Positions 10,220 through 22,001 of a stretch of DNA of 64,000 bases are shown piece after piece. The notes under the pieces were generated by a model, which had not been told where the DNA came from, made no database searches, and was given only the letters and a program-made list of their open reading frames with translations. This DNA comes from Symsagittifera roscoffensis (taxonomy: Eukaryota; Xenacoelomorpha; Acoela; Convolutidae). Each line of letters opens with the position of its first letter. Position 1 is the first letter of the stretch. Where the stretch lies: positions 29,390,318 through 29,454,317 of the forward strand of contig NC_087068.1 in NCBI RefSeq assembly GCF_963678635.1, read 5' to 3'. A program made the position numbers and the translations under genes.

Positions 10220-10515
10220 GTCGTCTACCACTTTCACGTGGTATCATTGTTGCAGCCGAAATCGGTAATGCTGTGGTAGACCTGAAGCTCTTGAGAGCTC
10301 GTCCTTTGTTATTAGCCCCCGACCCCGCTCCAAAATTTCAACCTTAGGCCTTATTTCCGCGGGAGAAGAGACATGTCATCAATTTTGCTGCAGCCAGACC
10401 CACCTTGAGGAAGCGCATGACACTGGGACCCCTCCAACCGTGACTGAAGCGCTATTCGCTCCCACGGCCCTTGTGTTGTAGACCACGCATCTTACCCACT
10501 CAGCCACGGCTGCAC
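10220..10515 (-). repeat. Possible tRNA-Ser/Leu-derived SINE fragment
   Basis: On the minus strand, from about 10515 downward, the sequence reads gtgcagccgtggctgagtgg, like the 5' half of a tRNA-Ser or tRNA-Leu with box A TGGCTGAGTGG. A decayed box B-like ggttggaggggtccc follows about 70 bases later. A GC-rich tail runs toward 10220, where a short inverted repeat (gtctaccac/gtggtagac) lies. The higher GC than the surrounding intron supports an insertion. No target duplication was found. Confidence 0.35.
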
Positions 10516-11329
10516 AGTTCTAGCACGCTATAATTGCCATGGCAGAGATCGATTACACGATCTGACGTTCACGAAATTAATGCCTACCACTAAAGCGTAA
10601 AATTATTCTGAAATCCGCCAAAATCAGGCGCGGATCTAAAATTTTCTTGAGGGGAAGTGAGCGGTTTTTCAAAAAAAAGTAGAAACTTTCCAAATTGAGT
10701 CGATAAAATGATTTTCCAAATTGAGCCTTTCCAAGTCATTATAAATTCCTTTTTGCAAAAACTTTGTGCGCCGCAGGTAAATTCTTGAACAAACAAGCCA
10801 AAAACAACGTTTTCAGGCACTTTTCGAAAAGTTTTGAGTAAAATAAAATCGTATTTTTTTTGGCTCACGCTCTCCCCTCAAAAATAGTATACTATCGCCG
10901 AAGGCGCCCTAAGAAAACTTTTAAGGGTCGGTCAGCTCCAAATGGATGTCGTACAGTTGAATCAAAGGGGGTCCTTTGGGCGGTGAGGGGTTCAAAGCTG
11001 TTAAAAGTTTACAAGGGGAGCTTCAAATCCCTGAAGAGAATGTCAGTAACCCCCTCCCCCCGCCCGCAAATCCACTACTGCTAAAATTAAATCAAATTTT
11101 GGTTTTTCTTACCAGCTGTTCGAATGAAGTCTACAAAGCGAAGTTTCTGTTGCTGCCTGAAATTGTAACTAGAGTTTAGTTAATTTGGAGTTTATGGCTT
11201 ACTTAAATATGTTTAATTCGCTCTGGAATCGAGGCATTCATTTACGTTGAAAGATGAATACAAAGGGAGCCATCCATGGAAGTTTATTGATCGAATTTTT
11301 CAACAGTAATGAGCTTATATATTTCGTGA

Positions 11330-11600
11330 TGATTTTTTGTTTTTTTTTTCAGGAAAAAGCCTTAAAATTTTTTGACGCTTATTTTTGGTTTTTTGCGGTT
11401 TGATTTTTGATTTTTTTAAAGTTTATTTTATTTGAAGGTCACAAAAAACGTTATTGATTTCTAAAGTGGATTTTAAATTTCCCAGCGAATTAAAAGTTTA
11501 CTTATTGATCCAGTTGTCTCAGATTGGAATAATTTTAGCGAAAAAGCATCCATCACAAATTGTTCTTGAAATTCAAAGAGCTTTAAGGGCATCTTTTTGT
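11330..11600 (+). repeat. Dispersed repeat family R2, copy 2
   Basis: The second copy of the family at 6490-6850, with the same order of landmarks. It is directly followed by the R3 repeat, so the two may form one longer element. Confidence 0.45.
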
Positions 11601-12145
11601 TCCGACTTTCGATACAAAAGTAACGGAATATTTGTGCTCGGGGTGGGTTTTTTTTCTTCAGACAAATTTCGACTTTTTAACTAGCCATTTTTGACGGAAT
11701 TTTTTTATACCATTCAAAAAGTATTGTTGTCCTGAGCTTAAATTTGAAAAGATATTTCACCTGTGATCGTTTTTCGTAGAGTTATGAGGGTTTAAATATT
11801 GCCATTTTGGCCATTTTGAGCAATTTGGGACAATTAATGCGCGATATGATTCGCGCTATTAACGCGTAAGAGGAGATTTAATCCGTCTTATAAATCGTTC
11901 TAAATTGGTTGAACGAAGCTTATTTGCCATAATTGATTTGTTACAAGGAACGAAATCTCTCTTTTTGTACTCTATATGGCGTGTGGGGGGATGATTTCCA
12001 TAAAAAATTTCAAATTTTAGAAAAAAAAATTTCATTTTATCTTATTACATTTAATTTTTTTATGCTGTTACTGCTGCTCAATAAACCTTAAAAGGCAGTC
12101 GGAACATTCAGGGCTTTGCCCTGATACGAGCAGTCTTGTTTCTTT
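11600..12145 (+). repeat. Hairpin-ended repeat family R3, copy 1
   Basis: It begins ttgttccgactttcgataca, has the middle blocks aactagccatttttgacgga and attgttgtcctgagcttaaa, and ends gtcggaacattcagggcttt then gccctgatacgagcagt. The end holds a short hairpin, AGGGC-TTT-GCCCT. Two other copies lie at 59517-59890 and 61180-61620. No protein is encoded, and it sits in the TTC17 intron before exon G. It may be a non-autonomous DNA transposon or SINE-like family. Confidence 0.6.
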
Positions 12146-12329
12146 TAAAATTCGAAAGATAAGTTATTGCAAACAGCAAGGGAGTTTTTTTTCTTGCGTT
12201 TATCGCCCTTTTTCAACTGTCAATGGGCTATGTTTTATTCCTAAATTTAAGCTGCGACAATCAAGCTTTCAGTTGTATATTTAGAATTTATTTAAAAATA
12301 CTAGAATCATTGATGATTTCTAAGGGTGT

Positions 12330-12500
12330 CCTACAATTTAATGACATACAATTTAACACCGTACTTATTAACACTTAGTCATTTCACTACTAAACAATAT
12401 AAATCGACAACAATATAACTCCTATTTCCAGTTTAATACAGTACATTTTAACACTTAGTCATTTCACTATTAAATCTAATGCTGTACGAATTCCTTATCT
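12330..12500 (+). repeat. Short tandem duplication of about 85 bp
   Basis: The word ttaacacttagtcatttcac occurs twice, with similar flanking text (gtacttattaacac / gtacattttaacac and actactaaac / actattaaat). This is a local two-unit duplication in intron sequence. Confidence 0.5.
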
Positions 12501-13535
12501 TAACTCTTATCACACCAAAGTTAATCCTGCAATTAACACACGCACCATAATGAAAAACTTGGTTTATCTTAGTTATACATGCTAAAAGGAGGCTTTCTAA
12601 TTTACTTAAGACTCTTATCTACAGGTTTGTAATTTATTTTCAATTAGACTTTTCGCTAAACCATTATGATTACTAAAAAAGCTGTTTGTGCTAATTCAAA
12701 ACAATTTGACGAAAAAATTCTGACAAAAATTAAATTCTGACATTCACTTTATACTTTACTCAAATGATAAACAAACCCAAACACAATAAACACATTATGA
12801 TTGAGTCTTCTTTTCAAGCGAAAAATTAAGTTTACAGAAAACTGGATTTGCTCAAAATATCAAACACATAAATGTCGAGCAACTGCCATTACTGAATTAT
12901 TTTCGGGATGCTAGGTTGGGACTACGGGCTGGCAAACCCTTTAGCTTTGGGTTTATGTGCCAACAGTTCAAAAAAAGCTGACAAAGCGATCAGGTCATAA
13001 GTTTAAGTTCGAGAATGATTCTAAAAAAATGATTTTAAGTGTTTAGGCATTGGTTAAACCTTTTTTAAATTTCTATACCGGCTGAAAATGTCTAGAAAAT
13101 TAGGCCATTTTAGTCAAAGGACGTCTAATTATTTGCGGGCTTTTGAAGTTCATTGAACTATTGCCTGTTTTTGGTTCATTTTGGAATGATTCATTGAAAA
13201 TATTGGCAAGGCCATTTCATTTTGGTTTGAAACGTTTCATTGAAATCATTTGCAAGGTCATTTCTATTCAAAAGTTACGCGAATTAAGTAGCGCAAATTT
13301 GTCTGGCTTTAAATGGCAAAAATTTCTCTCGTTTAATTCTTTGATGGTTACCGAAATCCCCTTTGAAGTAAGTTTTCTTTTCATTTTGGATTAAAACGGT
13401 GTTAAGTCATAGAAATTGTTTTAAAATGTAGCGATGTTATATTGCTAAGGCAACAAAAAGTAGGGAGTGAAATTGTAGGGTGTTAAGTTGTTTAGAGTTA
13501 AAAAGGGGGGAACCATTTCTAAGAGTATGTTTCAG

Positions 13536-13655
13536 GATGCGGATTCTTTCGTGCTGTTGAACTTGGCAGTGACTTACTGGAGGATTGTGGGGGACTCGAA
13601 GCGAGCAATAGACTGTATTAGACAGGCACTCTACTACTCACCCATGAACACAAAG
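13536..13655 (+). CDS. TTC17: TTC17 exon G, C-terminal TPR helices
   Basis: The acceptor is gtatgtttcag and the donor ACAAAG/GTACAA. Its 40 codons read DADSFVLLNLAVTYWRIVGD then SKRAIDCIRQALYYSPMNTK. This is a clear TPR unit: W/Y-R in helix A (the 'LYWRVKG' position of TTC17) and AIDC-x-RQAL-x-Y-x-P in helix B, nearly residue for residue as in vertebrate TTC17. TTC17 proteins are linked to actin organisation and ciliogenesis. It enters and leaves in phase 0. Confidence 0.95.
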
Positions 13656-13888
13656 GTACAATTCAGCTGTCTACTGACATTGGCAGCCATTTTGAAGAGT
13701 TAATGAAAGAAGGATTCGTTGATCAGTATAATCAGTTTGGTCATTTATGAAACGGCATGCCAATTGAGAACCAAAAATGGTATTTGGTTCTCAACCGTTA
13801 TTTTTGTTATATGGGATTAAATGTAAAGATTGGTTAATATCAAACGAGTTCTCTTTTCCGGAGTCTTTATGCAGCATACATGTTTCAG

Positions 13889-14164
13889 CCAATGGCCTGG
13901 ATATCTCTGGCAAATATCCTCCAGAGAAGCGGCTTCTTAGAAGACGCTCATTTTTTCAGTCTCCTCTCCTTGCGCACTTTCCCCTCGTTCGCAACTTACG
14001 CAACCACCGCCAACATCAGAGCCACCCAGCACGCCTGGCCAGATGCACTGGCGTTCTACGAGGGAGCGAGACAGTTGAATCCAGACATAAGAGAGGTTGT
14101 AACTGATATGAAGACGGTTCAGTGCCTCAAAATGCACTCGGAGACACCAGCGACTATAAATTGA
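13889..14164 (+). CDS. TTC17: TTC17 last exon H with stop codon
   Basis: The acceptor is tacatgtttcag and the exon ends in TGA at 14162-14164. It begins PMAWISLANILQRSGFLEDA, which aligns with the 'DVPLISLANILHN' start of the last TPR block in vertebrate TTC17. It continues through a Thr/Ala-rich helix (TYATTANIRA), the unit ALAFYEGARQLNPDIREVV and closes TDMKTVQCLKMHSETPATIN. The 'LNPx...I-x-T-V-Q-C' pattern matches the protein's C-terminus. An upstream AG at 13874 would break the frame, so 13889 is the start. Confidence 0.95.
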   Translation, partial: PMAWISLANILQRSGFLEDAHFFSLLSLRTFPSFATYATTANIRATQHAWPDALAFYEGARQLNPDIREVVTDMKTVQCLKMHSETPATIN

Positions 14165-14960
14165 TAGTAATAGCTAATTTGTTTTCAAGACTTCAACAAG
14201 AATGCTCATACTTTAACTAAAGTTTTAACACAATTCATCATGACAAGCAACTGAAATGCATCTGTGAAAACAATTGAACTGGAGGCATCGGAAAATTGGT
14301 TTCGTTCAGAGCCTTCAGTATGATTGTTATTATCTTATTTTGTGCTAAGCAATCAAACAGAAACCAACACTTTCATCAACGAAAATAATTGGAGAAAGAA
14401 AACTTTTTTGATGTTCTGTCTAAAGGTCAACCATTTTATACAGCAGCAAATCTATTTCGAATAATGCAATGACTCGCCGCAGTGATGCGAAAAAAATTCT
14501 CCTTATCAAAAAATCATTGTGCTGTCAATTATTTTGTGTAAAACGCAGTTGGTGATTTTTAGTGGAAATCACGCCTTCGTAATATATCAAAAAGTAATCA
14601 AAATAGGTTCGAAATAAGATACTCGAAAGAGAGATTATACCGATGCTATATATTGGATTAAGAACAGTCTCAGGGTTCCCAGGAGCAAAACTAACTGAAT
14701 CCTTCTACATATCACTTAAATTTGCGTTTTGTATTTGTGTGATTATTTGAAGTTATGTACCCTTGAATTAGTTTTGAACTTAATGTTTAATTGATTTTTT
14801 CTATATATGTTACTTCACACCACTTTTTTTCTAAATTTTGCTCTATTTGTGTATTTTCAAATAATCCTATGGATTCAATATCTGATTGCTAGCGAATTTA
14901 GGTAGCTTGTTGTTTCGACCATTGAAAATGGGAATAAATTTTGTGTTCGGGTTTTAGTTT
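14165..14960 (+). other. Probable TTC17 3' untranslated region
   Basis: AT-rich sequence after the TTC17 stop without further exons. The first AATAAA hexamer I see is at 14933-14938, which would give a 3' UTR of about 790 bases. Earlier variant signals are possible, so the end is uncertain. Confidence 0.4.
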
Positions 14961-14984
14961 TTTTTTTGCTTTTTTTGTTTTACA

Positions 14985-15400
14985 CACAAAACCAGGTACC
15001 ACAAAACGTGATCGGAAAGCGTCGAGTGATATATCATATTTAAAAAAATTTCTCAGCATGGAGAAAAAAACTATTTGAAGTTTTTGATTTTTGGTCTAAC
15101 TTCGAGCAAATAAGACGAGCGAGAGGGCTTAAAATAACTTATTTATGCTTTATTTAAGCCGTGAAAACTTAGTTTCACTTGATTAAAGTTGGTTTTGGAG
15201 TTTGTTTGCTTCATTTTGAAAATCAAAACATTCAAACTTTTTTTCGAAATTCAAAAAAAGTTCTGGAAAATTTTTTTTTTAAATGTTCCACATTTTTTTG
15301 TTTCTGTATTCTGCTTTAGAAAAAACTTCTTTTGTATTTTATAAGACTATAGTCAAAATATTTTGGGATACTTGCACAGTAACAGGCTACCTTTTTTTTA
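14985..15400 (+). repeat. Dispersed repeat family R1, copy 2
   Basis: The second copy of the repeat at 4930-5420 in the same orientation, sharing tcgagtgatatatcatattt and tttttgatttttggtctaac. The copy near 4930 lies inside the gene and this one just past its end. Confidence 0.5.
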
Positions 15401-17680
15401 TTTGAACACGACATTCGAATTTCAGAGATTGATTTTCTAAAGAGAGTCGATCTTTTTGTCTATTGCAACACGCAGTAGTGAAAATGTTGATTCATTGAGT
15501 TATTTGATTGAAAAAAATGCCTCTGTGTGAAATAACAACGAACACACTGAGTGTGTCGAATGGGGCGAAGACAAGAAAAAAATTCAGGTTACTCCAAGAA
15601 CTCAGCAACAGGTTGAACGCCAAAGTTCTTACTTCTTCAAAGAATATTAACTCAAAAACTATCCTTCTTTTGGCTTTGTCCCTTTTTATTCCTTCTTTTT
15701 CGGTCTCAAGTTAACCGGCGTATTTTCTGACAAAATTTTGTTAAAGGGAACCTATTATTTAATTAATTAATGTTAAAGAAGGAAATAATTCCTAATAATT
15801 AGAGCAAACTGTTGTAAAAATGTTTTCAAATAAAAACGGGTAATTTATTTTGTAAATTTGGTCTTGCTTGGGTATTAAACGATAACTAGACTGCAAAGCC
15901 CTAAATTTTTCGACCTTCTTTTAACTGGTCTGGTTTAATTGTTAAAACTTGAGTCGTGCTTGGAAACACTAATATCAATTGCCTTGTAAGTGTCAAAGCT
16001 TAAGTCGTGCGTGGTTTTAATATGACCAATGAGCATGCCGCATTTCATTTTGGAAGATGATTCACCACGGGTAAAAAGTATCAAACGAGTCGAGTGTGGT
16101 GTGTGCACACGTCGGGGGTATCAGAGATCCAGGGATCAATACACCAAGTCAAAACTAGACTTTTGGAAGTGGTCTCAATAAAAAACCACCCTCCACCCTA
16201 ACCACATAATTTTCTCACTTTCTTGAAAAGTTGGAACAATAAATTTTTTTATGCTAAACTTAGAAGATTATACTTTTTTATACTTTGTTGGGCTGCATAA
16301 GAAGCTCATTTTGATGTAAGATTCAAAATTTTTGGGTCCCCATTTTGCATATCAGTTCTGCTAAAGCTTTATATACGTTTGTCTCATCAGGTTTTGTCTG
16401 AAGTTAACTCAATAGGAGAAAATCGCATTCCTAATTTCAAGTTTCTTTCGTTTTGTCTGAACATTTTAAATCAGCAATGTATTGCTATTGAGAGAAAAGT
16501 TGCACAAATATGACCAAGTTTCCATCTTAGACTAATGAATCGCGCGAATTTGACTCAAGTTAAGGCCTAATAAAAGAACCACAGCGATTCACAGGAACTA
16601 CATTACATTACAGACGATACAAAGGAAAAAATTTAGCCCCAAAAGTTTCAAGTTCGTGCTAGTAGCATGATGACGACTGGGGTGGGGGGCAGCCGCCTCC
16701 TTATTAGTTCCGTTTTCCAATTGTACGCAAAGATTTTCGACTCTATCATTTTAGAACAAAAATTTTTAAATCCCGGACCTTGTAAATTATCGAAAATCGT
16801 CTTCAATTTCATTATACACTAAATTTAAAGGAAAACGCTCCAAAAATCCAATGAGAGCTTAAGAGAAGTTTAGCTTCAGTTGCGGATTTATGAAGGAGGC
16901 GGAGTTGCTGCCCTCCCCTCAAGAAATCAGTCTCTTGCCACTCAAAGGTTTCCCTCTCGTAATATTCCATGACATCAATTTTCATCCGATTGACTCTAAT
17001 ATTTTTGAAACAGGTTTCTGCTTCATTCTATATTAGTTTAGAAAAGCGCGCGCGCCGAAAAAAACGTATATTTTTTTGTTCAAATTTATTTTAAAAGCCC
17101 AAAAACGGTAAAAAATTTTAATGCGCTAACGTAGATAGGGTCATCAAAATTTTAATTTTTCAGTTTTGCCCCGTCACAAACTTTTACTCTCATCCCTATT
17201 ACAAAATCTCTAATACGACACTTATTTGGATCCATGATAACAATAAGAAAAATAATTTCGACCGAGTGAATGTTTTTCATGATTAAAAAAGTTTATCTCT
17301 GATCTCGTCGAAACAATTGGTCTCGACTCAACAATCAGTTAAAGTTAGAATTTCCTTTACCAATTTTTATATTTTTTTGTTGAAAATGCTTTTCTAAATA
17401 CCATGATAGCTCATATTTACGTTTTTTGGTTTTTCTCATCATCGAAAGTTAAATTGCGTCTATTTTTCTCTGCTCAAATTCCTTTCTCTGCCTCCCTTCC
17501 TAATCTCTGTTGTGGAGCTTCTGAAAAAGTGCACATTTGTAGAGCCTGCAGCAAAACTTAACAACGCTTATTATAGTAATTTAACTATATTTGTCAAAAA
17601 TTTGTTTAAATTAAGACTCTTAAATTATTTTCTCATGCTGGTGTGATTTTCATGAATGGACCATCGGTCGGTCATTTGTG
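15400..17680. other. Intergenic stretch without a supported gene
   Basis: AT-rich DNA with short open frames only. One ATG segment at 15517 ends at a donor-like TTCAG/GTTACT but has no confirming partner. No transposon border, RNA gene or strong repeat was recognised here. Confidence 0.4.
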
Positions 17681-17681
17681 G

Positions 17682-19218
17682 TGGAACCTGATCCAAACTA
17701 TATGTTATTGTTGGTTATAAATTAGATATTTTATCCCTATAAAATATTAAAGACTAACCAATCACACTCCATCTAACTAACAACCCACTTACTTGCAAGT
17801 GCTGAAATTACTTGTAATTTCAGCACCAGAGCATTCTGAATTTAACTTACAATTTAGTTGCCTTTTCCAAGAGACCGACTCGTATTAAACCAGTATACTC
17901 TAGATCTATTAAGACTAAGAGATATAAGCGTAAGATTAAGATCGGTATTATACTAAGAAGTTGCACGAATCTATCCGGCCGAAAATAAGATAGCGTGACG
18001 AGCAGACGGTGTACCCTATCTGAAATTACTCTATGAGTTGGACATCAATCCCAACTCATCTGGTGCGACCATAAGTCTCGAATAAGACCTTAAGGAATAA
18101 GATAGCTTAGAACTAACCAAAAATAGATTAGTTTTAGACAAACATTCCCAAAAATCTTACACGATAATAATTTGATTGAAATGTCTCTACGACTCACTAG
18201 ATCAGAGCCATTATTCTGAACAATACGAGAACTAACCGATATTGGAAAACGACCTCGGACAAGAAACGATATACGACTACAACGGAACTTACCCATAAGT
18301 TTCATGGTCAAACGGCAAAAGCCAACACAAACTTTTATATTTAGAGTTTTATTACCAATGAAATTAGATTTTCATTTGCAATCATAGTATCCTTGAAGAA
18401 AAATCTTCACCAATAATTACAGGCGCTAAACTTTTTATTGTACAATAACGACTGATAAAAAACATCCCTAGTCGTTTCCTTTAATCTGGAGTAAATTTGA
18501 AAAAGATATCTACAAAAAATGTTTATTGAATATAGAAAATAAAATGTAGGTTAGTAAATACACAAATTGTTAGTAATAAATAAATCATCTCTTCATCTCT
18601 GCTTCATCACCTAAAACATAACAGCAAATCATAAAACCACTATCATCATCAAAAACTAAACTTTTCTATCAATTAAACTTTAAATTATTTCTAAAGGCCT
18701 ATCCTAATTTTTACTTTTACCTAAATTAAGCTTTTTTAAACTTAACAGATCATCAATGTTTCCCTTGGATCTTTAAATTGTTGACCTGAATTAAGTTTAA
18801 GTTCATTAATTTTATATTCTGATCATCAAGGCTTATCCTTGGATCAAATAGAACAATTTTGTCCTCCCCCTCACAATTAACAAAGTGTCTAACAACCTCA
18901 AACGTCGATTCACTATCTAATCTTTTCTCAAGACTCAAAACTAATAGAAGTTTTTCAATCACACAAACCATTCTAATTAGGATAAACAGTGAAGAACTTT
19001 ATTCATTCTTCACTTGACCCCCCCCCTTCTTACCTGACCTAGGATAACACTTAAACTTAGTAAGTTTAAAATAGTAACTAACGAACTACTTGTGTTCTAA
19101 TTATACCTGAACCTTGTGGATCGATTTACTATTATCCAACCCTTGAACGCAATCACTACCCCTAAGTAAGGATAAATAAGTTAACACCTTAACTTAGACT
19201 AGCCACGAGAAAGTAACA
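17682..19218 (+). repeat. LTR 1 of the Gag-only array
   Basis: It runs from TGGAACCTGATCC to AAAGTAACA (TG...CA ends), about 1.54 kb. Its left flank differs from the units that follow (catttgtgg versus cccggatgg), marking the array edge. It carries a C9 run near 19018 not seen in the other copies. Confidence 0.65.
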
Positions 19219-19363
19219 ATCGTTCTCCGGAATCGATATATACTTTTCTCTACAACCCTGAATACAAGACCCAAGTTAGGCTAACCCGAAAAAATTGTAA
19301 GAACTAACAGTTTAAGCATTAAAAATCACTAATCCAAATATTGCATCCGTCATCCTAAACCTT

Positions 19364-19819
19364 ATGTCACTAGACAATTTAGGAAATAAAGAAACAATCA
19401 TATTACACAACTGTGAAATAAACAACGAAAAATATGACCTCGTAATCACTCCACACATACAGTCAATAGGATATATTAGAACAAAACAACAAACAATCAA
19501 ACGAAAAATTTTAAGCAAACAAAGACATATTACGCGAAAAAAAATTTCAAAACAAGGAAACGCTTTCTCCGAATCAGAAACAAGTCATTTAGAAGAACTT
19601 TATAGATTAAAAGACTCCGTAAAAAAGAACTACCAAGTTAATGATACATTATATTTTTCTGACTCAGAAACCACATCACAATCATCGATACAAGGAAAAC
19701 GCAGAATAAAAAACACATACAAAAACAAACCAGTACGTCTATACAATTGGAATCAACCAATAAAACACATTGAAAATTACAAATTGACAGTAATAAAGCA
19801 CGAAAATGAGTCAAAATGA
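19364..19819 (+). CDS. Small basic ORF, first internal unit
   Basis: A 151-codon open frame starts at an ATG 145 bases past LTR 1 (start MSLDNLGNKETIILHNCEIN). It is rich in Lys, Ser, Thr and Asn; residues 50-80 are strongly basic (KRKILSKQRHITRKKISKQ). It overlaps the next frame's ATG by a few codons. No family was recognised. It may be the N-terminal part of Gag or a separate RNA-binding protein. An almost identical frame occurs in the second unit with one Gln-to-Arg change in the TKQQTIKRK segment. Confidence 0.5.
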   Translation: MSLDNLGNKETIILHNCEINNEKYDLVITPHIQSIGYIRTKQQTIKRKILSKQRHITRKKISKQGNAFSESETSHLEELYRLKDSVKKNYQVNDTLYFSDSETTSQSSIQGKRRIKNTYKNKPVRLYNWNQPIKHIENYKLTVIKHENESK

Positions 19820-22001
19820 AGAATGCAAAGATGAAAACTCCATCTTCCCATTTTTAATTACTTCACTCGCTGATGATAGAGGACAACAGAATTTTGTCAA
19901 AATATTATTGCAAATTTATTTGAAAGAGGAGTTAGTCCATGCACAGCAGAATTTCCAGAAGTAAAAATCAAAAGACAAATTATTGATCACTACCTCAAAG
20001 GAATTGGTTACCTAACACAGCAGTACGGAATTAATACCATAAAAATACAGACGCCAAGTAAATTTCATGGTAGATATCTACTTCAAACAGACGACGTAGA
20101 TATAGAATTTTCAAAAGTATTCACAGAAATCATAAAAAGTTTACAACACGTAAATTCACAAAGAGCAAATTCAATATTTACTAATGGAGTATTTCGAATA
20201 ATTTATAGCTATCTATCTATATTAGAAAATCCATAATCCCACGGAACTTCACCAGTTCAAACATCAAAACATACAACTGTAAGACATGAAATCGCAATAT
20301 TTTCTGAATATTTAATTACAATCCGTGAAAATTTAACTAGTAACGACGTTTCACAAAACGTTAAACACGATTTACAAAAAATCTTGGCATGGTTTATCAT
20401 TGATTATTTCACACATAATATTGATTTAATCTCACAAGCAAGAAAAAATTTCAGACTCCAAAATTCAGCTGATGACACTGTATTAGCAGAACAATCAGAT
20501 TATGTTTGGGACCCTGAATGGTCTCATCTACTATTCTTCGACATACCAACAAATATTTCAAGTCAAGCAATTAGTACAACTTCCATTGACAAAGATTATA
20601 TTAAGGTATATCCACTCACAACTGATGCAACACCGTTAAAGTATAATTCATTTCTACCCGACAGAACAGAAAATAATAATCTAAACTCAACTCTCATACA
20701 ACAAGAGAATCTGAATGGAACTAGGAACCTCACACAACAAGATATTCAAACACTATCACATTTCGCAATTGAAGAAGTAGTTACAACAGTAAAAACAACA
20801 ACACAACAAAGCATTTCACCAAGACATACAAATCCTTCCTTACCACAGGTAACATTACAATCTACGGTAAAACCCACCGTTGTCCCAAAAAACCAAAATG
20901 TGAACTATCAACCATTTAGACCCATGACGAAACCAATACAAAAACAAAGAACATTCACTAGAAACAACTTTGCAGAACACAATTATAACTATGTAAATAG
21001 TTCACAAACATCCAGAACTTTTCGTCCAAATTCTTAAAATCAGTTATTTTCACAAAGACAAAATTTTCAACAACCAATAACAACTTCAATGAAATTTCAT
21101 GACTATCCACGAATTTCACAGGACCAAAGTGAAAATTATCCATGTTTTCAACAAAATAAAAACACTAAACAACACAACCAAAATACACATAAAACACCTT
21201 ATTATGCACCTAACTATTTATCATCAGATGATGATGACTACTATCAACCAGATAATTTTGCACCATATACACAGGAATACCGTGTACAACAACCTCGACC
21301 AAATCAAACATCTCAAAATACAAGTTTTTACCCACAAAACTTAGCTAGTACACAATCTCACCAACCATTGCAAACGCAAACACAACTTGTACACAACCCT
21401 ATCAAACAATACAATTACAAAACCCTGCAAGTAAACAATCTTACCAACCAACAAAAATGCAAAATGAAATCCTACTACCATATTATTTACAACAACATGA
21501 GATCACAAAAAGTCAACTTACAAGATTTTCATTAAAGCCAAAAGCCACAGAATCACTCCAAATGACTATGAATCCATACCTAATGGGTGGATCATCAATA
21601 ACATCAAACAAACCATTGATGGTATTCACCGGTACAGATCCTGAATATTCTGTAGAAGATTATTTAAATGCAGTCACAGCAAATTTAAATTTGAACATAG
21701 GACCTGAACCCATAAAAACACCACTTCACCAAAATTGAATACATAGACGCACAGCGTTAATACAAACCACACTTGATGGTGCAGCTCAAAATGGTTTTCA
21801 GTTTTACCGTTAGAAATAAAATCAAATTGGAAAAGATTTACACAAGAATATTCAAAAACGTTTGATTCAGAAAGGAACAAACAACATGAAAGAGTTTTAT
21901 GCAATGAAATTCGTAGACTACCAAATGAAACAATCAAACAACTAGCAGTAAGAATCGAAACATTAGTCCGAAAAGCAAACTCACTAAACAATCATGATTA
22001 A
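19806..22001 (+). pseudogene. gag: Broken gag, copy 1
   Basis: A gag-like frame starts with an ATG inside the end of the small ORF, shifts frame near 19900, has a TAA near 20236, then runs open for 217 codons (20384-21037). It holds a helical segment (AWFIIDYFTHNIDLISQARK) and a long Asn/Gln/Thr/Pro-rich region. The C-terminal capsid-like domain starts near MTMNPYLMGG, with PLMVFTGTDPEYSVEDYLNA, IHRRTALIQTTLDGAAQ and NEIRRLPNETIKQLAVRIE. It is broken by a TGA after KTPLHQN, a one-base loss near 21790, and a copy-specific TAA at 21035-21037. Confidence 0.7.

Noticed and set aside
15517-15590. Possible first exon starting at an ATG and ending at TTCAG/GTTACT
   Set aside because: The phase (2) does not join to the exon at 51591 (phase 0 entry) and there is no other partner or homology.
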